Shown: one piece after another, positions 54,606-64,000 of the stretch
How positions within the stretch are numbered: the first letter of the stretch is position 1
Layout of the letters: every line of letters starts with the position of its first letter
Origin: Cristatella mucedo
Lineage: Eukaryota > Bryozoa > Phylactolaemata > Cristatellidae
Length of the DNA stretch: 64,000 nucleotides
NCBI GenBank assembly: GCA_009760855.2
Contig: WPIO01000049.1
Location: 2,744,501 to 2,808,500 of the forward strand
Direction: 5' to 3'
Notes under the pieces: model-generated
What the model was told of the DNA's origin: nothing
The model's database searches: none
What the model saw: the letters and a program-made list of their open reading frames with translations, nothing else
Position numbers and translations under genes: made by a program

Positions 54606-55679
54606 TAATTTGTATTAGACAATATGTGCCCTTTAGTAGTTAGTGTGTGGCCTGAATAGTAATTTTTCTAGTTTTGCTTCAGAAATTGAGATTCGCAGCG
54701 GTCAATTCAGTAGGGCAAACGGATTAAGAGTACAATTTTTTAATATAATTATGTGCACTATGAATCATTCCCAAAGTCCGTTAGCGGATACGCGTTGCTT
54801 GGAGGCCCTTCCGGAAATGACGTGGTTAAAGACGGCTCGGCATGGTCCCCGCTTGGCGAAAGGAGTCTTGAGCGAGGAGACTCCTTTCCTGGGCTCTTCA
54901 ATGCACTTGCACTTGTGCACCTCGTCGGCTAAAAAGGTCACCCAGGAACGCGCGTGCGCTTTTCTATTTGTGAGGAGCTCTCCGGTCATGTGCCATCAGT
55001 GCCATGCAGCTGTTCCCAGGCAAGCTTTGCGACTCTTCCGGTGCTAGCGGTGCAGCGTGCTGCACGCAGCTAGCACGTGATACGCAGATATAAGCGCTGC
55101 CACCAGTTTCCTACTTGATATATTCGCACAAATCCATGTTATGCATCGTTTCAAAAAGTTTGCCTGGGCACGCACACTATCGCACTTATTGGGGATAATA
55201 CACAAGTGGTGTGCGCCTTGCACGTTCGGTCGGGGCTAGGCCGTAAACAAGCGCTCGTGACGGTGCTAGTCTCAGCCACCGCCAACGAATCCTTCTGACG
55301 CATGAACCTCGCAGTACGTCTGGCTACTTGTAGGTGCTGACCTAAGGCGGGCAGGTGGGCACACGCTAGCAAGAACATGGCAGCTACACAAAGGGCCCAT
55401 ACCTAAACTCATCAAGTCCGTATACATGATGTAGACAAACCTATTCGGTGGCTGATGATGCATTTCCCTTTTACTTCGACCGGAAGCTCGAGTACTTAGA
55501 GTAAGGCATTGAGGGCTTACCAAGTTGTCTCCCCTGTAACTGTTCGTGGGTCTAGACGACACGAAATTCCACGATTTCCCCGATGCCTGATGCTATTGCT
55601 GTGCTGGTGAAATATAAATAAAATAAAATTATCCTGATTGAGCCAAATATTGTGTGCATGCTGTGTCTGGCACGATAAA
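54606..55679. other. Intergenic, no gene recognised
   Basis: An open frame at 54643-55047 shows no domain and has an opposing open frame on the other strand. Confidence 0.4.
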
Positions 55680-57110
55680 AATAATTATAAGAACTTGATA
55701 AAGCACAATAAGAGAACTAAATCTTTTTCTCAGTGCTTTACATTTGCTGCAACGGAAACCTGATAGGACGGTTGGCGGTAGCATGCTCAATAACCAACAA
55801 GAATAAACACAATTAGAAGTGACATACACAAGCCAGCGTGCAAGTGTGGTTAGTGGCAGCATGCACAGTGTCAGCAGGCAAAAGCACATGAAGGACGAAT
55901 CGCTGGGACCAACTAAATGCTGTCCTAAATAGGAGTGTTCTTAAGTTCTTTTTAAATGTGTTTAAGTCAGGGGATGTTCTGAATTAAAGTCGGGAATAAG
56001 GCCCACGCTTTGTGAGCATACAAACTAAAGGCACGGAATCCAAAAGAGTTGAGGGTTGTATGAAGTATCGGTACACAGTTGGATTCCGAAAAGCTGGTGC
56101 TACGATGCTTGGCCTGGTGGGGTAGTAGATCTGATATAATATATAGCTATATATATAATATATAATATATAGCTGAAGCTAAAGAATGAAGGTACCAAGA
56201 TGTAAGCGACAAAACCTTGAAGTCTATGTGTTGTTTGACTGGGAGCCAGTGCAGCTCGGCGAGAAGTGGCGTGATGGGCAACTGCTGTGCTCATGACAAA
56301 CAAGCCTAGCTGCTAAGTTTTGCAATACTTGTAAGCGCCTGATAACACGGACCGGTAGACCAGCAAGCAATGAGTTAGAGAATTCAAGACGGGATGTTAA
56401 AAATAAATGGACCAACCAAGATGGGGTATCACAGTCTGAACAAATCCGAATTGTATCAATATTTTGGAGCTGAGAGCAGGCACACTTGATTTTGGAGCTG
56501 ATGTGGTTGTCCGACGAAAGGTCACATTGGAGCGTGAAACCCAAATTTCGTGCAGATTCAACAGGAGATAGACTGGCAGAGCCAATTTTGAGCGTCAGGT
56601 TTTCCAATTTCTGAATCGCAAGTGATTCACACACAACCAGTAAGTTGGTTATATCTTCATTCTACTTAAAAAAGTTTGCTGCCATTCACATGGCGATGTC
56701 ATCAATGCTTGTAGCAAGGGAGTTGACAAAACTTGCTTTTTAGGGCGCGATGGATCGAAGCAAAGGTGCAACTGAGTGTAATATGCATAAAAGTTAAAGC
56801 ATATATTGTGTTTGGCAATCACATCGGCAAGAGGGAAAGTGTAAACCGTGAAAAGTACAGAACCAAGCAAGGAGCCCTGAGGTACCTCATGTATTCAGAG
56901 GTTTCTCGAATAGTTTTTGTCCATTCACATCAATACCCTGGAGTTTCCCACTGGATAGGACCTGAACCATTGCAATGCAGTGCGAGTTACACCCTGGTGA
57001 GATGAAAGGCGCTCAGGAAGGTCTTGGCGACCGATAGAAAAAAAACCTGCCAAAGGATTGAGCAAAACAAACACAGTGCTTTTGACGACCGATTGAACTT
57101 TTATGCAAGC
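55680..57110 (-). pseudogene. L2/CR1-type retrotransposon, family 1, minus-strand copy
   Basis: Reverse transcriptase similarity starts near 57110 (FLLLNPLAG/LPERLSSHQGVTRTALQW), then GSVLFTVYTFPLADVIA, FYAYYTQLHLCFD (YADD changed to YAYY, so inactive), LTLKIGSASLSPVESARNL, RLEFSNSLLAGLP and RLVCHEHSSC, with many frameshifts. An AT-rich microsatellite insertion lies at 56135-56175. The 3' UTR and tail extend to about 55680. Confidence 0.88.
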
Positions 57111-57509
57111 GTTTGTGAGAACCTCAGTGACTAAATTCCTAATTCTTATTGCCGTACATACAAAAACCTGACCTATAAACGGCCGTTTCATTTGGATTTT
57201 TGGTGTGGTCATTGAACAAATGCAAGCCTATATTTTATGTGTAAAGCAAACGGCGAAAATAAACCAGGAACGATCACCATTTAGATCTGACCGGAAAGCT
57301 CAATATCAGCTTGACCTAAATAGAATAGAGCGTGTGTAGGCATTGCTGCACTCTAGTGAAAGAGTCAGCGAATAGAGAAATTCGTGTTGTGTCGCTTCCG
57401 TCATGTTATAATGGTGGTGGCGATTTTAATGTCCGAAGTGAAAAGCAGAACTAAAAGACACATCAGCTGCAAGGAAAGCTATACCTGGAGCTGGTGTAGA
57501 CTCTGCTTA

Positions 57510-57668
57510 AAAAGGTTTAGCTGATTCAACAGACACTTTTAAATAGCGACAGAAGAGCCTTAACGGCTATCACTAGTGCATGATGTTTGCAGTAAAGAAT
57601 CACCCAGTGCAGGATTTGAACACACAACCTTGATCGTGAGGAGCAAGCACTTAACACATGGGCTAAGA
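57510..57668 (-). mobile_element. SINE-A copy, diverged
   Basis: CTGATTCAACAGACAC, TAGCGACAGAAGAGCCTTAA, TTGCAGTAAAGAATCACCCA, GGATTTGAACACACAACCTT (box B) and an AAGCACTTAACACATGGGC box A region. Confidence 0.75.
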
Positions 57669-58016
57669 CGTAGAATGGGCTAAGGCCCAGTATCAGTCAA
57701 GACCCAGGTGATGCTAGGATCAAGGTGACGCTAAGACCCAGAGGGCGTTGACTTGCCAATCAGAGGTGTTCCGGAACAAGAGCTTGTGTGAAGATCTCAA
57801 GTCTTAAACAGCTGGGATTCTGGAATGAGCATCATCGTGCATTACGTACATTTTGAGGCTAACTACATCGGATTGCATGAGCACGATAAACCAAGCTGAC
57901 AATATTGTCTCGCTAGCCTAAATTCAACTGGACGGAAATGCGAAAATGGCATAGAGATTCAATGTAAGTCCTCTTGCCAGGTTCGTTCACGTGACAAGGC
58001 GTCTAGATTATCGCAA

Positions 58017-58291
<275 letters not shown>

Positions 58292-59454
58292 TAGCCTACA
58301 GTTAACTTCACTCGCTTGCACCAGTCTACCTATCAGCCCGTTGCCCTTCCAGCGTGCAACTCTTTATATCTATGACACGCTTTCAAGCTAAATGGTATGA
58401 TACTATAAGATGCGATATGATATATATATGCACTCCCAACCGCGCCCTCGGCTTCCAGTCATCTAACACTCCCTCATGGACCCTCACGAAACTCTCACAA
58501 ACCACCGTTCGCTGCTGTGAGCTTCCAATAGTGACACGAGTCACCAGGTCGCATTGGGCATCAGCCAAAAATTAGTCGCTTTACTGTTGCCTCACCGAGT
58601 GAGTCACGAGTCCATGCCGGCATTAGAATAGCATTCCATCTTAATCGGCACAACTAAGAGCTTAAGAGCTAGAGCTTAAGTATGCACATGCGGCTATGGC
58701 GAATTGGTGGAGCAGGACTGCCAACAAAAAGCAAGAATCATTTGTCGTGGCGCCAAATGCTGCTGGGCTTTAATGGGCGCCAATAAAGATGAGTCAATTT
58801 GAAAATCCAAGAGTAAGTGGGTCTCTCCGAAGACTCTTTCCATAAGTAAAAAATGGCAATACCTAAAAAAACTAATAGCATTGCAGTATGTGACCTCCTT
58901 GTAGGGATTTTTCCCCTTTCAGTAAATGCTACGAAAGGTTATTTAAACGAAGAAGCTGACATCTTAAAGCGTCCACAAAATTCATAGTGCCTCGCGGTGT
59001 GGAAACAGCTGTTCAGAATGTCAAACTTAAAACGATTGACATGTTTACAGTAAATCAAACCGAAGTTAAAACCAGTCACCAACGGCTTGAGCGGGCGTGC
59101 GACCTCTGGCAAGCCAGCCATCGCTCCCCCTGGTGCGAGGGCTAGCCACAAATCACTGAGCCAATAAGGTCCACATTAGGTTCTAATAATTCGGCGCGCT
59201 CTCTTTAAGATTGCTATTAGTAAAAAAGGCCGCTTCCGGCCGGTAACTTCTAGTGGTCTGGTGCAAGCTAAAGTATGACCCCCCTCATGTGACCCCGAGT
59301 GCAACCCCAAGTGCGACGCCTAGTTGGCTAACAACTAGCAACCTCTTCATCGCGCACACTCACAGTTAAAAACAATTGACAGGTATATATGCATAGAACA
59401 ACAAGTGTAATTCAGCTTAAATGAGCATTTGCAGGGTTAGATTGCGTAAGTCGA
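58292..59454. other. Intergenic, no gene recognised
   Basis: No coding or repeat signature recognised. Confidence 0.45.
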
Positions 59455-59895
59455 CACTAGCTTTATCATACCACCTGCTTTTCGGAATCAAGCTATTTAC
59501 TTATATCTCGCACAAACCTCAAGTCCTTTAGAGACCCTGCTTTTAGTTCGCATGCTCCCAAACCTAGAGCTCATTTTCTACTTGCATCACGAAATCTTCT
59601 GGCTTGACCACATTAACAAAAGCTAAGAATCGGTCTAGTTATCAAAGCATTTGATGTGTCCGTCTGACTCGTTCTTTATTTGCCTATAGGTGCTGATAGT
59701 GTTCATGCTGTCACTGACAACTCTCGCAAGCTGATCCTGTGCATGTCGCCCCGAATCATGTTATTCTTGTTGTTGATTGAGCATGGTTCCACTAGTCATT
59801 CGATCGCACTTCCTTCGCAGCAAACGTAAAGTGCATACAAAGAGATTGAGTTCTCTGAAAGCGCTATATTAAACGTATTATTACTATGAATAATA
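59455..59895 (+). mobile_element. Family 1 L2/CR1-type 3' part
   Basis: TACCACCTGCTTTTCGGAAT, CTCAAGTCCTTTAGAGACC (C-terminal coding), a 3' UTR with GCAGCAAACGTAAAGTGC, and AAGCGCTATATTAAACGT before an ATTATTAC tail. Confidence 0.85.
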
Positions 59896-59966
59896 ACAAT
59901 CTTGTTACCAGTTTTTTTTTCAATTACATAGTTCAGCACGACGACGTTCAACATTACGGTAGCCAC

Positions 59967-59969
<3 letters not shown>

Positions 59970-60056
<87 letters not shown>
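59970..60056. repeat. (GA)n microsatellite
   Basis: An uninterrupted GA tract of more than 80 bases. Confidence 0.97.
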
Positions 60057-60058
<2 letters not shown>

Positions 60059-60067
60059 AAGAGTAGG

Positions 60068-60240
60068 TGAGCGGTGATGGCACACTAGGTAAGGTGGTTG
60101 CTTTAATAACCTCGGTCCCGAGGTCGTGGATTCGATTCCTGCGGTGGGCAATCCTTTATCGCCACTGCAAGCAGCTGGAATAGTCGTAAATGCTCTTCTG
60201 TCATTATGCAAAAAAGAGGCTGTTGAATCAGCCCGAATTT
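60068..60240 (+). mobile_element. SINE-A, near full-length, first of tandem pair
   Basis: GATGGCACACTAGGTAAGGT (box A), CTCGGTCCCGAGGTCGTGG, ATTCGATTCCTGCGG (box B), CGCCACTGCAAGCAGC, TAAATGCTCTTCTGTCATTA and AAGAGGCTGTTGAATCAGCC. The clearest complete copy. Confidence 0.92.
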
Positions 60241-60249
60241 TTTCGTTAG

Positions 60250-60410
60250 CCGTAACGCCTCACGGGGTAAGGCGGATGCTTTTCACGACATCGGCCCTGA
60301 GGTCGTGGGTTCGAATCTTGTAGTGGGCGATCCCTAATCGCCACTGCAAATGGTGGTGATAGCCGTCAAGGGTCATCTGCCCCTATACAAAAAGATGCTG
60401 TTTAATCAGC
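60250..60410 (+). mobile_element. SINE-A, second of tandem pair
   Basis: CCTCACGGGGTAAGGCGGAT, GGTCGTGGGTTCGAATCTTG, CGCCACTGCAAATGGTGGTG and AAGATGCTGTTTAATCAGC. It follows the first copy within about 10 bases. Confidence 0.9.
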
Positions 60411-60414
60411 TAGG

Positions 60415-60500
60415 AGAGCGAGAGACAGAGATCAAGAGACAAAGAGACAGCGAGAGAAGGAGAGAGATAGACAGCGAGAAAGAGAGAGAGAGAGAGCTAG
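60415..60500. repeat. GA-rich tract
   Basis: GAGAGACAGAGA-type sequence directly after the SINE pair. Confidence 0.9.
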
Positions 60501-60837
60501 GATCATCTTCGCAGACAAAGGAAGCGAAAATATAATGAGCATGTATTAAAAAATAAACACTTCATTTATATTGGGCACAAAAAGATTGTCATCTGTATCC
60601 AGGAGCTTTTTGCTTTAGCTCAGCAAGGGCTTGAGTCCGTGATCTTCTTCTCTGAAGGCGAGTACATTTTCTCTCAGCCATTCCGGGGTGGCAGGATATG
60701 GACCTGTCTGAGAGGCCGGTCTACACGATTTGCATCCAGAATAGACCACGGAGCCTCAATAACTTCACTGACAGTGATTTTGATACTTGTGTGTGCCCTA
60801 GAAGAGCATTATTCAATATATTCTCTCCAATATATTC

Positions 60838-60988
60838 AAATATATAATTCATTAAAATAGCACCCCAAGAGAACCTAATCTCTATTCAGGCGCTTTGCAT
60901 ATGCCTCGGGCCTAGAGCCCACGACCTCAGCCAGACCTTGGTCGGGGCGAGCACCTTATCAGCTGCACCGAACCAGCTCAGCGTAAGG
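60838..60988 (-). mobile_element. SINE-B copy
   Basis: TAGCACCCCAAGAGAACCTA (tail), CAGGCGCTTTGCATATGCCT, TAGAGCCCACGACCTCAGCC (box B side), CTTGGTCGGGGCGAGCACCT and TATCAGCTGCACCGAACCA (box A side). Confidence 0.88.
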
Positions 60989-61479
60989 AGTCTCGGATAT
61001 TTCTTTTAGTTTACAAAAAGCCGCAAAGATGTGCCATGTTAAGAGCAGGCTTGAACATCACGTTAGGAGATCTAGGTCTGATGACAACCTATACAATTTC
61101 AGACTTCTTTTGAGGCTACACTCGGAAGGCATGGATTCAAGCCATAGATTCTGTTTTCACTCGAAAACTGAAGTCCTGATTGTTAGATCTAGTTTTAAAG
61201 ACAGTTAATAATATGGTTGCCAGTTCTGAGAGGTTGGTCTCCCCATTTGTTAACGAGTCGTCCGAAACGTGTTCAGCATAGTGTATTGAAAACAATCTGC
61301 GCACTTATGACACCATAAAGCCCGCTGAGAGTAAACCAACTTTTTAATCGCAACCAGTGATATTTTCTATAAGATTGTTTGAAGTTTCTGCAGGTGAAGT
61401 GGCTACCTTATACAATTCTAGTGCAAATAATTTGTTTCCAGAAGACCGTATACATTCATATCTGTAGTTTCCTGTGGTA

Positions 61480-61975
61480 GACAGGCGTAGCCCAGCCGTA
61501 ACTAAGCTTTTAAATGCTACTCTGGAAAAGGGAGTTGTACCAAAGTCTCACACATAGGCCATCTTTGGGAAATACTTCCAGGAATACTTAAAAAAACTGG
61601 ATTAGATTTAATGCTCCTTGCAAACTATCATCCAGTTTCTCATCTCCCTTCTTTGTTACAGATTCTTGAAAAAATAGTCACTTAGCAGCTTACAGGACAC
61701 ATTACAAGAATATTTTTTCATTAAAAATGTCAGTCAGGTTCAAGTGTGGCAGCAATCTACTGTAACTGCTCATCTCCGTGTAACCCATGACGTCCTATGC
61801 AGCAACGATGGGATAGGAATGTCGCTACCCTAGCCATGCTAGATCTGAAAGATGCATTCGATAATATTGATCATGTTATCCTTCTCAAATGATTGAGAGC
61901 AAAGGTAATTTAGGCTGACCTGACACTAGCGTAGTTCTAATCGCACTTGTCCGATCGTGTTCAATCCGCCTCGTG
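61480..61975 (+). pseudogene. Non-LTR retrotransposon reverse transcriptase fragment, N-terminal part
   Basis: It contains KKTGLDLMLLANYHPVSHLP, LLQILEKIVT, a broken QSGSS...AAI stretch, AMLDLKDAFDNIDHVILL (61836-61890) and a final LSDRVQSA. This is the region from the conserved NYRPVS motif to just past the AFD catalytic motif, which the other copies here lack. Stops and frameshifts are frequent. A long GA tract begins at 61983, after which no RT continues. It is a CR1/L2-like but distinct family. Confidence 0.85.
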
Positions 61976-61982
61976 TGAGGTC

Positions 61983-62222
61983 TGATAGAGAGAGAGGAGA
62001 GAGACTGAGACACCGAGAGAAACAGAAACAGAGATGGAGAGAGACCAAGAGATAAAGAGAGACAGGGAGAGAGAGAGAGAGAGACAAAGACAGTGGCAGT
62101 GATAGTGAGAAAAAGAGAGATAGACAGTGAGAGTGAGACAGAGAGAGACACACACACAGACAGACGGAGAGAAAAAGAGAGATAGACAGAGATAGAGAGT
62201 GGGTGCGTGTGAGAGAGAGACT

Positions 62223-62290
<68 letters not shown>

Positions 62291-62330
62291 GACAGACGGA
62301 CAAACAGAGAGACTGGTTGTCAGATAGCCA
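61983..62330. repeat. GA/GACA polypurine tract
   Basis: GAGAGACAGAGA-type repeats with an uninterrupted (GA)n at about 62228-62286. Confidence 0.95.
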
Positions 62331-62660
62331 GTGAGTGTTACTCTGCTTCGTGGCCGGCCTCGACCAGTGGACAAAAATGTAGGCACCGGCCAGGCTGCAA
62401 GCAGGCGGCAGCTCCCGAATCAAGCCTCGGACGTAGGCAGGCTTCTACTTCCTGCTGGCAGCAAGACAGGGTGACTACGCCGGCTCGACGGCTCGATGCT
62501 GGTGCGAAGCCAGCGTGAAGAGAAGAGCTGCCTAGCCGTCGGCTCCGATGCAGCTCAGCCAGCAACCTGTACCTGGCGGTCGCGTCGGAGCCTGACCCCG
62601 CAGGATAGAGAACGGCCGTGCCGAGGCCGCCTTTACCTGCTACAGCAAGGACATGCAGCA
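62331..62660. other. GC-rich spacer between polypurine tracts
   Basis: About 330 bases with open frames on both strands but no recognised domain. Confidence 0.4.
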
Positions 62661-62662
62661 AA

Positions 62663-62663
62663 C

Positions 62664-62697
<34 letters not shown>

Positions 62698-63480
62698 CGG
62701 ACAGACAGAGGTAGAGGTTAGAGACAGAGCAGAGAGAGAGAAACATATTTAGGGAGACAGAGGTAGAGGAAAAAGACAGAGGTAGAGGAGAGAGACAGAG
62801 GTAGAGGAGAGAGAGAGAGACAGAGAGAGAGACAGAGGTAGAGGAGTGAGAGAGACAGAGAGAGAGACAGAGGTAGAGGAGTGAGAGAGACAGAGAGAGA
62901 GACAGAGACAGAGAGAGAGAGAGAGACAGAGATAGAGACAGAGACGGAGAGAGACAGAGACGGAGAGAGAGATACAGAGAGTGAGAGAGAGAGACAGAGA
63001 GAGACAGAGACAGAGACAGAGACAGAGACGGAGACAGAGACGGAGAGAGAGATACAGATAGTGAGAGAGAGAGACAGAGAGAGACAGAGACAGAGACAGA
63101 GACAGAGACAGAGACAGAGGCAGAGACAGAGACAGAGACAGAGACGGAGAGAGACAGAGACGGAGAGAGAGATACAGAGAGTGAGAGAGAGACAGAGACA
63201 GAGACAGAGACAGAGACAGAGACAGAGACAGAGACAGAGACAGAGACAGACAGACAGACAGAGACAGAGACAAAGACAAAGAGAGAGGAAGAGACAAAGA
63301 CAAAGAGAGAGAGAGACAAAGACAAAGAGAGAGACAGACAGAGAGAGAAAGGGCAGAGTTAAAGATAGAGGAAATGAGTGAGAGAAAGATTAAGGAAGAG
63401 AGTGGGAAGGAACAGGAAGAGCGAAGTGGAGGAGAGGAAAGAGGGAAAGAGAGAGGGAGCAGGAGAGATTGAAGTGGGAA
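62663..63480. repeat. Very long GA/GAGACA polypurine tract
   Basis: About 700-800 bases of GAGACA, GAGAGA and GGTAGAGGAG subrepeats; higher-order blocks such as GACGGAGAGAGAGATACAGA recur at about 62960, 63040 and 63160. Long Ser/Leu/Val frames on the minus strand are artefacts. Confidence 0.95.
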
Positions 63481-64000
63481 GAGCGAGAAGAAACCTTGAC
63501 CCCACATGAGTACGTCAGCCAAGTGAAGACCTGAGTCCGAGCTGGCGGTACGCCTTTTCCTGCCTGACTATCGGCTGTGATCTGGATCGATGACTCGTCG
63601 TGGCCTCGGAGCGTCATGGTATTAGGTCGAACTCGCCTCGGGTCGGCTTCGGGCCCGCCTACGCTCGGTTGGCTGTGCAGCGAGGGAAGGTGAGCGATAT
63701 CATCCTAGCCCGACCGACCGCAGCCTTCGACGCCTCCCTCAGGCCTCGCGGTCACTGCATTCAGGCCGAGACCATGCCGCCCACGACAGCTACCTGATGA
63801 CGACGGGTAGCAAGGCCGCCGAGTCAATCTCGCCAGCAGGCGTCCCTCGTCGGCGGTGCCTGTTTCATTAGCCACCAATTGGGACTGTCATCAGGGCAGC
63901 CATCGCCCGAGGCTGGGGCGACGTCCTCCTGGCCTCGGACCAGGCGCCGTCAACTGGTCTCGAGCTGTGCTTTTCGACGCATCGAGGTCACGCCTCGGCA
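63481..64000. other. GC-rich end of window, no gene recognised
   Basis: An open frame at 63600-63797 shows no domain or splice-consistent paralogue. Confidence 0.4.

Noticed and set aside
62633-63522. 230-257 residue Ser/Leu/Val-rich proteins
   Set aside because: They are translations of the GAGACA repeat and are open in several frames at once.

Overview
The window is nuclear DNA of an animal, most likely an invertebrate. The evidence is GT-AG introns, opsin-type seven-transmembrane receptor exons, decayed L2/CR1-type non-LTR retrotransposons, two tRNA-derived SINE families, a degraded Polinton/Maverick-like element and very abundant microsatellites. No bacterial operon, rRNA gene or canonical single-copy tRNA gene was seen. 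The phylum cannot be fixed from what I can read.

The only genes I can support well are two opsin-like receptors that are paralogues of each other and are arranged tail to tail. Opsin 1 lies on the + strand and enters from the left edge: the TM4-TM5 exon covers 1-371 and the TM6-TM7 exon 8134-8526, with the 5' exons outside the window. Opsin 2 lies on the - strand and appears complete: five exons (47120-46994, 40746-40546, 38669-38562, 38348-37963, 34760-34329) with GT-AG junctions of phase 1, 1, 1 and 0 join into 1254 bases, predicting 417 residues. Both keep the retinal-binding lysine of TM7, the glutamate of extracellular loop 2 and the loop-2 disulfide cysteine. Both have lost NPxxY, and opsin 2 reads TRY where E/DRY is expected. 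They look like divergent, possibly non-canonically signalling or photoisomerase-like opsins.

Layout: 1-8.5 kb is opsin 1, whose 7.8-kb intron holds a minisatellite, two families of degenerate ~160-170-bp repeats with orientation switches, and an L2-type copy. From 8.5 to 9.6 kb there is 3' flank with a minisatellite and a block duplicated at 22.4 kb. From about 9.6 to 17.4 kb the DNA is AT-rich and carries a broken protein-primed type B DNA polymerase of Polinton type, other unassigned reading frames and a 0.23-kb inverted repeat. A retrotransposon nested in another retrotransposon interrupts it. From 17.4 to 34.3 kb there is intergenic DNA with simple repeats, SINEs and one long L2-type copy. 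Opsin 2 spans 34.3 to 47.1 kb, and its introns hold nested L2-type elements, SINEs and simple repeats. From 47.1 to 64 kb there is no gene I recognise, only L2-type copies of several families, nested SINEs and very long GA/CT tracts.

The repeats give a relative history. Retrotransposon family 1 inserted at least twice into copies of family 2, SINE-A inserted into SINE-B, and SINE-B shares its 3' tail with family 1, as expected of a SINE mobilised by that LINE. A SINE-A tail sits just past the opsin 2 stop codon and supplies AATAAA-type signals on the opsin strand.
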